From Verrucomicrobiaceae bacterium (GTDB lineage: Bacteria; Verrucomicrobiota; Verrucomicrobiia; Verrucomicrobiales; Verrucomicrobiaceae), in assembly GCA_027489965.1 (NCBI GenBank), contig JAIXZA010000136.1, forward strand, positions 1 through 64,000: 64,000 nt of DNA, given 5' to 3'. Position numbers and translations under genes: made by a program. This document shows, piece after piece, positions 7,754 through 16,402 of this stretch. The notes under the pieces were generated by a model. That model saw only the letters and a list, made by a program, of their open reading frames with translations, had not been told where the DNA came from and did not search any database. Position 1 is the stretch's first letter. Each line of letters starts with the position of its first letter.

Positions 7754-8694
7754 GAGGCAGAGGGGAGCTGGCAGAGATCGACGTAATCAGGCCGATCTGC
7801 GGCAGTTTCGTGAATGTAGCTACGCACCACACGCCCGTGATGGAGTAAAAAGGTGCCTGGCATTTGAGTGCCATCGCCTGCTAGAGCGCCGACTCGATGG
7901 CCAGAAAAGAATGCCTGGGCTCCGCGTAGCCAGACTTCCCAGCCGAGCAGTTGCAGGAGCTTGCCACGCCGAAGGCCGATGCCACGATAAAGTCGGCGCT
8001 CAGGATCTGAGATGGCTGCCACATCTGCCAGAGCATAGCTTCCAGCGAACTTGGCGAAGTCGCTGGGCGTCCCCATGTGAACGAGGGCGAGTCGTGTGCC
8101 GTTTTTTTCAATTTCAGTCCGGCGTGTAGACAGGTCAGCCAAGGCCTCACGACAAAAAGTGCAGCCAGCATGGCGAAGGAAGACAACCAGCATGGGCTGC
8201 TGCATGGAGAGTTGGCTCAGGCTGCTGCCCTGAGTGGTTTGGGCTTCCTTTAAAAGCGTGGCCAGATCAGGCAGTGGCGCGGCCCCAGTGTCTTGTTGGA
8301 ATTGATCCCAGGCATATTTCAGAATCAGCGCAAAGGGGATCCACCAGATGAGATCGTTCGTCACACAATTCAGCGCAAAGCCCCAGGGAAGTTCGCCTGT
8401 CCACAGCGCCTTGACCATACCAAGCGGCCCAAACACCTTGCCTAGAAAACCAACCAGTACGATGGGCCAATGTCTTCCCGGATCAAAGGCAGCGATGGCA
8501 TAACCAAGGCCATAGACACCGACAATCATGCCGATGCATTGCCAAAATTGTGGGTAGTTTGGCTGAGGCATTTCTAACCATTGAAAGATCGCGGAAGGAA
8601 AGAGTACGGCAAAAGCTCCCCAGAGAATATTGTAGATGCCAGCGGCTAACAAAGTGTGCCGCATCCAGCGCGGGGCAGGGGAGTAGGGATTCAT
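7750..8694 (-). CDS. Membrane protein fused to a SelL/AhpC-like thioredoxin-fold redox domain
   Basis: 314 residues in two parts. The first 135 or so form about four membrane helices (TLLAAGIYNILWGAFAVLF; FWQCIGMIVGVYGLGYAIAAF; IVLVGFLGKVFGPLGMV; LIWWIPFALILKYAW). The rest is a thioredoxin-like domain opening with MLVVFLRHAGCTFCREALAD, a Cys-x-x-Cys redox motif, and continuing as in SelL-related/AhpC-TSA proteins (SDPERRLYRGIGL, HRVGALAGDGTQMPGTFLLHHG). It probably carries out thiol-disulfide or peroxide chemistry beside the membrane. The ATG overlaps the stop of the FAD oxidoreductase gene (8691-8694). The substrate is unknown. Confidence 0.85.
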   Translation of the reverse strand: MNPYSPAPRWMRHTLLAAGIYNILWGAFAVLFPSAIFQWLEMPQPNYPQFWQCIGMIVGVYGLGYAIAAFDPGRHWPIVLVGFLGKVFGPLGMVKALWTGELPWGFALNCVTNDLIWWIPFALILKYAWDQFQQDTGAAPLPDLATLLKEAQTTQGSSLSQLSMQQPMLVVFLRHAGCTFCREALADLSTRRTEIEKNGTRLALVHMGTPSDFAKFAGSYALADVAAISDPERRLYRGIGLRRGKLLQLLGWEVWLRGAQAFFSGHRVGALAGDGTQMPGTFLLHHGRVVRSYIHETAADRPDYVDLCQLPSAS

Positions 8695-9659
8695 GATGGA
8701 GATAGGTGTGATAGAATTGTCTCGGCGGCAGCAAATCCGGATAAGGCAGCGCCTTCAACTCGTAGTCCAGCAAAGGCGTCGCCAGCCATGACGAGTGGTG
8801 GATTTGAGTGCAAAAGTGCGCATGGCTGCTCATCCACTTGCATGGGCTTGCTGTAGCGCCATCCGTGGACCTGATAACTGAGAACTTCGGTGCCTATCCA
8901 TTCTTGGCAGGCATCGATCAACATTTGTCCACTGAGCATTCGATCCTCATCCCAATGTGCAAGACTGAATTCATGGTTGGCATGAATCGTGACCGAAGGA
9001 TCGGCGGAAATGCCCTTCAGTTGGTTGTCAGCAATCCATGAAACGGGTCCGCTGGTCGGTAAAACGGCTCCTGGTGGCGGAATCATGGAGCGCTGCTTCA
9101 GCACAGCCATGACGGCTAGACATCGCTCGTATTGAATGGCCGCAAGCCGCGTGTGCATGGCGCTTTCAAGATGGATTCCCCCTGCGTTTAGCAGTGTAAG
9201 AGATTGCGGCACTGGTGGCGTGAGGAGCACGGCTGCAGCTGAGTAGATGGTTCCTGCGCTGGTCTCTATTGTGTAGCTGTCATCGGCTTGCTTCACCGCT
9301 GATACTTGCGTTTCCATCTGGATGGTGAGGTCCTTGGCTAAATGCTTAGCGAAGGCTGTCATGGCAGGTTGTCCACGCCAGCGTGTGTGTCCGTCAGCTG
9401 CGGCGTTAAAGCCTTGGCACCATTCGGTCATAGTGCCAGCTTTCGCTGCTTCCTTGAGAATCTCAGCAAATCGGGTATCCCGAGTGGTAATAAATTGTGC
9501 CCCGTGATCAAAGGTAGCGGCTCCGATGCGACGACTCGCGAGCCTGCCACCTAGGCCCTTGCCTTTGTCCAGCAAGAGCACGCGACGGCCAGCTCGCTGA
9601 AGTTCACACGCAGCGATGAGGCCGGAGATACCTGTGCCGATGATCAGCACATCAACCAT
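8691..9659 (-). CDS. Renalase-like FAD-dependent oxidoreductase
   Basis: About 322 residues from the ATG at 9659 (MVDVLIIGTGISGLIAACEL). An ATG at 9677 would add six residues and overlap the photolyase gene by 14 bases; neither has a strong ribosome binding site. N-terminal Rossmann FAD fold GTGISG, then LLDKGKGLGGRLASRR and FDHGAQFITTRD, the pattern of renalase and related NAD(P)/FAD oxidoreductases; a C-terminal LVMAGDAFAGLRVEGAALSG closes the FAD site. Such proteins oxidise small amines or misreduced nicotinamides; the substrate here is unknown. Close linkage of this family to photolyase-like genes suggests a flavin or light-related role (inference). Confidence 0.87.
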   Translation of the reverse strand: MVDVLIIGTGISGLIAACELQRAGRRVLLLDKGKGLGGRLASRRIGAATFDHGAQFITTRDTRFAEILKEAAKAGTMTEWCQGFNAAADGHTRWRGQPAMTAFAKHLAKDLTIQMETQVSAVKQADDSYTIETSAGTIYSAAAVLLTPPVPQSLTLLNAGGIHLESAMHTRLAAIQYERCLAVMAVLKQRSMIPPPGAVLPTSGPVSWIADNQLKGISADPSVTIHANHEFSLAHWDEDRMLSGQMLIDACQEWIGTEVLSYQVHGWRYSKPMQVDEQPCALLHSNPPLVMAGDAFAGLRVEGAALSGFAAAETILSHLSPS

Positions 9660-9663
9660 GGAT

Positions 9664-10941
9664 TCATTTGTGGGCATGAGGTGTTTCAAAGAATGGAAAG
9701 TGCGCTTGGTCGGTGGCTGTGGCTTGTAGATGTCGGCTCATCTTTTCCCAAAACGGGAAGAAGCCAGCCCCTGCTACTGCGAAGGCATGCGTATCTGATT
9801 CACGCCGAATCAAGGTCAACTGAATGCCGAGCCTGTTAAGATGTTGCCTAATTTTAGGCAGCAAATCATGGATGGGTCCGACCGTCGGTGCCATCGCCAC
9901 GACTTCCTGGAGTTGCTGATTTTGAGCCCATTCGCTAAGGCTGACAACGGTATCCGAGGACTCGATCAATGTCGCTGGGCAAGCATAGTGACTTGCTGAG
10001 CGGGTGACGCCATCTGTTAAAACCTTGCTTAGGCTGGCGATGCGCTGATCACTGAGTCGGTATAGGTTTTGATACACCGATTGATTGCTGAACGCTGCCA
10101 CTGCTACAGGTCGCAGAGTTTGCAGCGGACCGATCTCTGGAGATGCGTCATCGGCATGAAGCCATAGTCCACAGCGCTGATTTTTCTGGGTGTATGATAC
10201 AGGATAGGCTGGTAAAGACTGCTTGCTGCGGTCTGCATAATCCATTTGAGGAAAGGGCGTCACCACGTCATCAGCGATTCGTTCGCTGCCCATTTTTTGT
10301 TTTAGCTGATCAGCAGAAAGATATTTTTCGAGGTTCGATAGCCGCACGATGTAGGTCTTTCCAGCCGTTTGCAGGCCAGCGACCCAGCGCCAGGAGAGCG
10401 TATTACTCGCAGGATCTGCGTCTAAGAGATGGCGAAAGAAAAAGTCTGCACCCAGTTCCCAAGGAAGCTTTTCCGCATGAATCCAGAAGCTAGCCCACCA
10501 CATGCGTGCATGATTGTGGAGATAGCCCGTGTGGATGAGTTCGTGAGCAAAGGCGTCCATGCAAGCCACGCCACTCTGACCTGCGGCGACGGCTTCTGCC
10601 TTGATCAAAACTTCAGGAGGTAAATTTCGTCTGAGTTCGGCAACGCGCCGCCGCCAGCTGGTCCATACATCTGGACGCATTTCTAACCAGCCTTTCCAGT
10701 AGCGCCGCCAACAGACTTCTTGCAGCCACTTTTCAACCTTGGAAAAACGATGCGTCAGCAACGTATCTTGCATGACCTCATCCTCTGTGATGAGTCGGTA
10801 ACGTAAGGCCGCACTGAGGCGGGAAACATGGGGGTGATCGTTTTCAACGTGGTTTCGCTTGGTCGCGTAGTCGGCGATTCGCGGTAGAAAAGCTTGCCAC
10901 GCAGCTAAGGCATCAGCACGGGTTAACGGCGCATCCATCAT
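9664..10941 (-). CDS. Photolyase/cryptochrome-like protein with apparently permuted domains
   Basis: 425 residues. The FAD-binding helical domain is at the N-terminus (about residues 10-245): SRLSAALRYRLIT, WLQEVCWRRYWKGWLE, ELIHTGYLHNHARMWWASFW, DADPASNTLSWRWVAGLQT match the core of class I photolyases. In ordinary photolyases an alpha/beta antenna domain comes first; here there is none before the FAD domain. Instead residues 255-425 resemble that missing domain: GLWLHADDASPEIGPLQTL, LSEWAQNQQLQEVVAMAPTV, IRQHLNRLGIQLTLIR and FFPFWEKM align by eye with its strands and its closing FTPFW motif. DNA repair or light sensing is likely; which is unknown. First gene of the operon. Confidence 0.85.
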   Translation of the reverse strand: MMDAPLTRADALAAWQAFLPRIADYATKRNHVENDHPHVSRLSAALRYRLITEDEVMQDTLLTHRFSKVEKWLQEVCWRRYWKGWLEMRPDVWTSWRRRVAELRRNLPPEVLIKAEAVAAGQSGVACMDAFAHELIHTGYLHNHARMWWASFWIHAEKLPWELGADFFFRHLLDADPASNTLSWRWVAGLQTAGKTYIVRLSNLEKYLSADQLKQKMGSERIADDVVTPFPQMDYADRSKQSLPAYPVSYTQKNQRCGLWLHADDASPEIGPLQTLRPVAVAAFSNQSVYQNLYRLSDQRIASLSKVLTDGVTRSASHYACPATLIESSDTVVSLSEWAQNQQLQEVVAMAPTVGPIHDLLPKIRQHLNRLGIQLTLIRRESDTHAFAVAGAGFFPFWEKMSRHLQATATDQAHFPFFETPHAHK

Positions 10942-11175
10942 GGCTAGTTAGGCTTCCAGATCAAAGTTTAGGTCGAGCTTCCTCAAGACCGTAGCTGAGT
11001 TCGGAAATCGGTGCGATGGGCTGAGATGCATGAGACTTACTTTACGCGTTGGCAGGTTTTAGAGATGCGGGGCATTCACCTTCGATGCTGATTGCACGCC
11101 TAAATCATGAGTTGCTAGATAAGACACACATTTTGCTGGTATGTTTGGATAGAAAAGGGCGTTCTATTGGCTCGC

Positions 11176-14100
11176 ATGATCATAAAACGTCTTTACCTTC
11201 TATCTCTCTTCCTGCTGTCCTCGGCTGTTGCTCAGGATGGTTTTAAACCCATTTTCAATGGCAAAGATCTCACTGGCTGGGATGGCAATCCTGAACTCTG
11301 GAAGGTCGAGAACGGCGAAATCGTCGGCAACACCACGGGGCCACAGCAGCTCGCTTACAATCAATTCCTCATTTGGCGCGGTGGGAAGGTGAAGAACTTT
11401 GAGCTGAAGGCGAAAATCCGTCAGAAGGGCAACAACACCGGCATCCAATACCGCAGCAGCGAGAATACGGACAAGAAATGGTCCATTCGAGGTTACCAGT
11501 GCGATATCCATCCGAACGCGCCTTACCGTGCCATGATGTATGAAGAAGGTGGACGTGGCATTGTCGTGCAGAATGGTCAAGGCGTGGTCATTGACCCAGA
11601 AGGGAAGCGTTGGCTGGCCTCTGAGCATGAGCCGGTGAATGTGGACATAGCCGATTGGCATGAGTACACCGTCATCGCTCAAGGCAATCATTTGATTCAT
11701 AAGATCGATGGCCAAGTCACGATCGACCTTCTCGATTTCGAGCTGGCCAAGCGCTCGATGGAAGGACTTGTCGCCTTCCAGATTCATCGCGGTCCAGCGA
11801 TGCAGGTGCAAATTAAGGACGTGATGCTCAAAGAGCTGCCGGATGGCGAAGGACTTCCCTTTGAGAAGTCAGCCATCCCAAGTGATGCCCAGATCATCGA
11901 GGCTAAGGGACCTGGCGGTAAAGCCAAGGGAAAGGCTCAGCCGCCTGCTGCAGCGGTCCCAGCAAAGGGTGGTCCTAAAGGTCAAGGCAAAGCCAAAGGC
12001 AAGGGAGAGGCCAAGCCAAAACGCCCAGATGCAGTCGGACCCGCCATTGGGGCTAATGTCGCTACGCCCATCAGCAACATCAAGACGCTGCCTGATTTCA
12101 AAGTGGAGCTTCTTTACTCTGTCCCCGGTGGTGATCAGGGTTCCTGGGTGAACCTTTGTAGCGATGACAAAGGCCGTCTTTATGCCAGCGATCAATATGG
12201 TGGTCTTTTCCGTTTCAAAGCTCCTGCCGCTGGCCAAGTCCTGAAACCTGAAGACGTGCAGAAAGTGCCGGCTGAGATCCGTGCAGTGAATGGCATGCTC
12301 TTTGCCTTTGGTGCCCTTTATGTGGGTGTGAACGATTACGAGAAAAAGATCCCCAGCGGTCTTTACCGCATCACGGACAGCAATAACGATGACATGCCGG
12401 ATAAAGTCGAAATGCTGCGTGAATTCGATAGCAGTGGCGATCACGGCGTGCACGCCATCGTTCCGACGCCTGATGGCAAATCACTTTATCTCATCACCGG
12501 AAACAACGCGGTGCTCAAAGAAGGACCCAAGGCCGGAGCTCCCGACAGTTCACCTGTAGCGAAACTTTGGGGCGATGACCACCTGTTGACTCGCATGCCC
12601 GATGGACGCGGTCACAATCGCCACGTTATGGCACCTGGAGGTATCATTTACCGCCTCGATCCTGATGGTAAGAACATGGAGATCTTCGCCAGTGGCTTCC
12701 GTAACATCTTCGACGCCGGTGTGAATCGCGATGGCGAACTCTTCACCTACGACGCCGACATGGAGTATGACTTCAATACCTCATGGTATCGTCCCACACG
12801 CGTGAATCACGTTGTCAGCGGCGGTGAATACGGCTGGCGCAACGGAGCAGGCAAGTATCCTGAGTTCTATTATGACAACCTGCCTGCCACGCTGAACATT
12901 GGACCTGGTTCACCGACAGGCACCACTTTTGGATACGGAGCCAAGTTTCCAGGAAAATACCAAGAGGCCTTTTACGTGCTCGACTGGAGCTGGGGCAAAA
13001 TTTACGCGGTGCATCTGAAGCCCAGCGGCAGCACCTACACGGCAACCAAGGAAGAATTTGTGACCGGCGGCCCGCTTCCTGTCTCTGATGCCATCATCGG
13101 CAAGGATGGTGCGATGTATTTCACCATCGGTGGACGCAGAGTGCAGAGTGGATTGTATCGGGTGAGTTATAAGGGAAAAGAAGATACCTCACCTCTGATG
13201 CATGCAGCCGTGATTGATCCGCAACGTGATCTCCGCCACACCCTCGAAGCCTTCCATGGCAAACAAGATCCGAAAGCCGTCGAAACCGCTTGGCCGCACC
13301 TCAGCAGTGAAGACCGCTACATCCGCGCTGCTGCACGCACGGTGCTGGAGCATCAGCCGTTAGCCGAATGGCAGGCCAAGGCTCTGGCTGAAACCAATGT
13401 TACCGCACAGCTGGAAGCTCTGCTTTCGCTTACGCGCGCTACGGGTGTCTGCCCGACACATCGCGCTGCAGATCATGTTGTGAATACGGCCATGCGTGAC
13501 TCTATCCTGGCGGCGTTGCTGAAGCATGATTTTGCCAAGCTCACACCAGAGCAACGCCTCGCTTATGTTCGTCTGACGGAGATTGTGTTGCACCGTTTTG
13601 GCAATCCTGATGATGCCACAGTGGCCGCGATCATTGCCAAGCTTGATCCAAGTTTCCCTGCGGATAACTTTGAGTTGAACTGGTTGCTCATTGAGACGCT
13701 TGCCCACCTGCAAGCACCTAGCGTGGCCGCTAAAGGCATGGCCCTAATCGCCGCCGCGGAGAGCCAAGAACCGCAGGTCGAATACGCTCGCAGTATGCGC
13801 TTCCTAAAAACAGGTTGGATCGCTGAATTGCGCAAGCAACAACTCGAGTGGTTCCTGAAAGCTGCTAACTACAAGGGTGGTAGCAGTTTCAATATCTTCA
13901 TCGAGTTCATCCGCAAGGATACGTTGGAAACCTTTACGCCGGAAGAGACAACCCAATTCGCCGAACTCATCGCGAAGAAGCCAGTCATCAAATCAGCGAT
14001 CGAAAACGTCGGAGCCATGTTTGTCGGTCGCACGCCGACGATGTGGACTCTCGAAGAGCTCAGTAAAGCCGCCGAAACGGGCATGAAAGGCCGCGACTTT

Positions 14101-14538
14101 GATAAGGGTCGTCAAATGTTCTCGGGTGCTGCCTGCTACACCTGCCATCGCTTTGGCAATGCAGGTGGCATGACGGGGCCTGATTTGACTGGTGCTGGCG
14201 GCCGCTACAGTCCACATGATTTGCTGGATCAGATCATCAATCCAAGCAAAGTCATCAATGAACAGTTTGCGCCGATCATCGTGACCAAGAACAATGGTGA
14301 GATCCTCAGCGGCGTTGTTGTGAACCTCAGCGGTGACGGCGTGACTTTGAATACGGATCTCAGTGATCCTAATCAGCGCGTCAATGTGGACCGCAAAGAA
14401 GTGAAAAGCATTGAGCCGAGCACCGTCTCTCTCATGCCACCGATGTTGCTGGCCATGCTCAAGAAAGAAGAAGTTCTCGACCTCCTCGCCTACGTCCTGA
14501 GCGGTGGCAATAAAGACCACGCGATGTTTGTGAAATAA
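11176..14538 (+). CDS. Exported DUF1080-propeller-heme c fusion protein
   Basis: 1,120 residues from the ATG at 11176, with a signal peptide (MIIKRLYLLSLFLLSSAVAQ). Order of parts: a 3-keto-disaccharide hydrolase (DUF1080) domain at about 22-220 (FKPIFNGKDLTGWDG, NTGIQYRS); a Lys/Gly/Pro/Ala-rich linker at about 240-295; a PQQ-dehydrogenase-like beta-propeller at about 300-665 (MLFAFGALYVGVNDYE, VYRLDPDGKNMEIFASGFRN-like strands); helical HEAT-like repeats at about 680-950; and a C-terminal cytochrome c domain with CYTCH (Cys987) of the TIGR02603 heme-binding type. It probably acts in the periplasm, coupling sugar hydrolysis or oxidation to electron transfer. Transcribed alone, divergent from the photolyase operon, with a terminator behind it. 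Confidence 0.9.
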   Translation: MIIKRLYLLSLFLLSSAVAQDGFKPIFNGKDLTGWDGNPELWKVENGEIVGNTTGPQQLAYNQFLIWRGGKVKNFELKAKIRQKGNNTGIQYRSSENTDKKWSIRGYQCDIHPNAPYRAMMYEEGGRGIVVQNGQGVVIDPEGKRWLASEHEPVNVDIADWHEYTVIAQGNHLIHKIDGQVTIDLLDFELAKRSMEGLVAFQIHRGPAMQVQIKDVMLKELPDGEGLPFEKSAIPSDAQIIEAKGPGGKAKGKAQPPAAAVPAKGGPKGQGKAKGKGEAKPKRPDAVGPAIGANVATPISNIKTLPDFKVELLYSVPGGDQGSWVNLCSDDKGRLYASDQYGGLFRFKAPAAGQVLKPEDVQKVPAEIRAVNGMLFAFGALYVGVNDYEKKIPSGLYRITDSNNDDMPDKVEMLREFDSSGDHGVHAIVPTPDGKSLYLITGNNAVLKEGPKAGAPDSSPVAKLWGDDHLLTRMPDGRGHNRHVMAPGGIIYRLDPDGKNMEIFASGFRNIFDAGVNRDGELFTYDADMEYDFNTSWYRPTRVNHVVSGGEYGWRNGAGKYPEFYYDNLPATLNIGPGSPTGTTFGYGAKFPGKYQEAFYVLDWSWGKIYAVHLKPSGSTYTATKEEFVTGGPLPVSDAIIGKDGAMYFTIGGRRVQSGLYRVSYKGKEDTSPLMHAAVIDPQRDLRHTLEAFHGKQDPKAVETAWPHLSSEDRYIRAAARTVLEHQPLAEWQAKALAETNVTAQLEALLSLTRATGVCPTHRAADHVVNTAMRDSILAALLKHDFAKLTPEQRLAYVRLTEIVLHRFGNPDDATVAAIIAKLDPSFPADNFELNWLLIETLAHLQAPSVAAKGMALIAAAESQEPQVEYARSMRFLKTGWIAELRKQQLEWFLKAANYKGGSSFNIFIEFIRKDTLETFTPEETTQFAELIAKKPVIKSAIENVGAMFVGRTPTMWTLEELSKAAETGMKGRDFDKGRQMFSGAACYTCHRFGNAGGMTGPDLTGAGGRYSPHDLLDQIINPSKVINEQFAPIIVTKNNGEILSGVVVNLSGDGVTLNTDLSDPNQRVNVDRKEVKSIEPSTVSLMPPMLLAMLKKEEVLDLLAYVLSGGNKDHAMFVK

Positions 14539-14561
14539 GGCTGACCTGAAAGTGATCGATG

Positions 14562-14599
14562 AGCGGTGACACTCCCATATGGAGGTCACCGCTTTTTTT
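14562..14599 (+). terminator. Rho-independent terminator
   Basis: AGCGGTGAC (14562-14570) pairs with GTCACCGCT (14585-14593), followed at once by a T run (14593-14599). It starts 23 bases after the stop codon of the DUF1080-propeller-heme gene. Confidence 0.85.
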
Positions 14600-14652
14600 G
14601 TTCACGCGAGTGACCTTATGCAGAACCATTGCGAGACTTCTGCACCTTTGCT

Positions 14653-14702
14653 TCTCTGCGGTAATAGGATTGGCCAGTCGATCGCAGTTTTCGCCGCAGA
14701 GA
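14653..14702. repeat. Inverted repeat TCTCTGCGG...CCGCAGAGA
   Basis: Perfect 9-base arms at 14653-14661 and 14694-14702, 32 bases apart, in the gap between two convergent genes. There is no T run, so it looks more like a REP-type element than a terminator. Confidence 0.55.
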
Positions 14703-14730
14703 TAAAAATGGCGATCAATCCATGACGAAT

Positions 14731-16320
14731 TTATTTTGTCATCTTGCCGCTGCGAGAAGTGAAGGGTAGGTCATTGTCTTGGGAATTCGCGCGCCAGGTG
14801 GTGAACTCTTGGCGTAATTTTGCGAGGGTTTCTGCGTGTGCTGGATCGTTGATGAGGTTCTTTATGGCCCAGGGATCAGCATCGAGATCGTAGAGCTCTT
14901 CTTTCGGGGCGTCGGCCATGCAGAGCTGGCGCAGCAGCTCGTAAGGCAGAGGTTGGTCGGTTTTGTGGCGGATGGCGTCGTCGTGCAGGTCAATGCCGTA
15001 TTGCGGTCCGGGATCACCATATTCACCACTGCCACTGCCGATAGAGATCGCTTGTTCGGCTGGGCCTTTGAAGGTGTCTTGATAGACGTTGCCGATGTAG
15101 TAGAAGCGTCCGTCACAGACAGCGCGAGCCTTAGTAGGCTTGAGATTTTTTGGGGCCGAAGATGAGCCATGATTCGTCTCGGTCATGATCGTCGTGCGAT
15201 CCGGTAATGCATCGGTTTTGCCTGACAGAATAGGCCACAGCGACTTTGCATGACAAACTGGCTGCGGGGCGATGCCAAAGGCTTCGAGAAAGGTCGGATT
15301 GAAATCCATCTGCGAGATGGGGGTGGTCAAGGTGCGTCCGGTTTTGACGCCCGGACCTTTGATATAGCAGGGCACATGAGTCCCTGCGGGATACACACTC
15401 GTTTTCCCACGTGCTACAGGGATGCCATGATCGCCGGTAAACACGACGATGGTGTTGTTTGCCTGACCACTGGCTTCGAGTTTCTGCATCATCTCTCCGA
15501 CGAAAGCATCCATGTTTAGAATGCAGGAATAATACTGTGCGATATCGATATGCGCCGCAGGTGTGTCTGGCAGCCACGGCAACATCTTGATGGCAGCAGG
15601 ATCCACATCTTTGGGTGCTGAATTGCGGTCTTTGGGATTGATAAGCTTCTTTTGGACATGCCTCCACCAAGGCGCGTGCGTGTCACCCGGATTGCACCAG
15701 AAAAGCCAGGGCTTATCGCCTGCGGCTTTGATCACGGTGGCAAGGTCGCTTTCATCGACGAAGATATCATACGGGAAATTTCGTGCTGGTTGCTGATGCA
15801 GCTTCCCTGAAAGTGCGCAATAAACGCCATTGGCTTTGAGCATCTGGATGAGGTTGGGGATATGTCCATGCATGCCTCCAGCAGCTAGGTTGGTTGGATC
15901 ATTCTCCTTCGTGATTGGATCAGGCAACGGGATCCACTTGTCCGGATTGCCATGTTTGGGGTGATTGTTATGGCAGTTACGCCAGATGCCGTTGGTATGC
16001 GGCAGCAGCCCGCTATAAATCGCCGACTTGCTCGGTGAGCAGACACTCTGCCCACAGAAGGTGCGTGTGAAGTTGACACTCTCAGCAGCCAGTTTGTCGA
16101 GGTTGGGCGTTTTGAGGCCCGTGATGCTTGTGTTTGGTTCACGGGCAGCGCGTTCACTGGTGTAGTAGCCGAGATCCTCGATGTAGATGAAGAGGATGTT
16201 GGGCCGTGAAATAGACACTCCTGCTTGTTTCTTAGCTGGTGCGACAGACGAGGGGGGCTGCTTCACTTCGGCAAAGAGTGACGAACAGAGAGCTAATAAA
16301 AAGAGGGTGAGTCGTGGCAT
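14731..16320 (-). CDS. S1-family sulfatase with CSPSK active-site motif
   Basis: 529 residues from MPRLTLFLLALCSSLFAEV, a signal peptide; the longer open frame to 16470 is ignored because the signal peptide fixes the start. Sulfatase fold: NILFIYIEDLGYY (metal site), FCGQSVCSPSKSAIYSGLLPHTNG, GDHGIPVARGKTSVYPAGTHVP, FYNPTFLEAFGI-like region. S1 sulfatases hydrolyse sulfate esters using a formylglycine made from Cys in C-x-P-x-R. Here Cys94 is present but the Arg is Lys98, an unusual change at a residue needed for maturation and sulfate binding. Overall it resembles the heparan N-sulfatase-like subgroup. It follows the hydrolase gene on the same strand after an 82-base gap. Confidence 0.92.
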   Translation of the reverse strand: MPRLTLFLLALCSSLFAEVKQPPSSVAPAKKQAGVSISRPNILFIYIEDLGYYTSERAAREPNTSITGLKTPNLDKLAAESVNFTRTFCGQSVCSPSKSAIYSGLLPHTNGIWRNCHNNHPKHGNPDKWIPLPDPITKENDPTNLAAGGMHGHIPNLIQMLKANGVYCALSGKLHQQPARNFPYDIFVDESDLATVIKAAGDKPWLFWCNPGDTHAPWWRHVQKKLINPKDRNSAPKDVDPAAIKMLPWLPDTPAAHIDIAQYYSCILNMDAFVGEMMQKLEASGQANNTIVVFTGDHGIPVARGKTSVYPAGTHVPCYIKGPGVKTGRTLTTPISQMDFNPTFLEAFGIAPQPVCHAKSLWPILSGKTDALPDRTTIMTETNHGSSSAPKNLKPTKARAVCDGRFYYIGNVYQDTFKGPAEQAISIGSGSGEYGDPGPQYGIDLHDDAIRHKTDQPLPYELLRQLCMADAPKEELYDLDADPWAIKNLINDPAHAETLAKLRQEFTTWRANSQDNDLPFTSRSGKMTK

Positions 16321-16402
16321 GGATTTCTCTGAAACGACGAAAATGCAGGAACATCTCAGCAAAGAGTGTGTCCGATTCGGCAGATCATTGAATCGATGGC
16401 AC

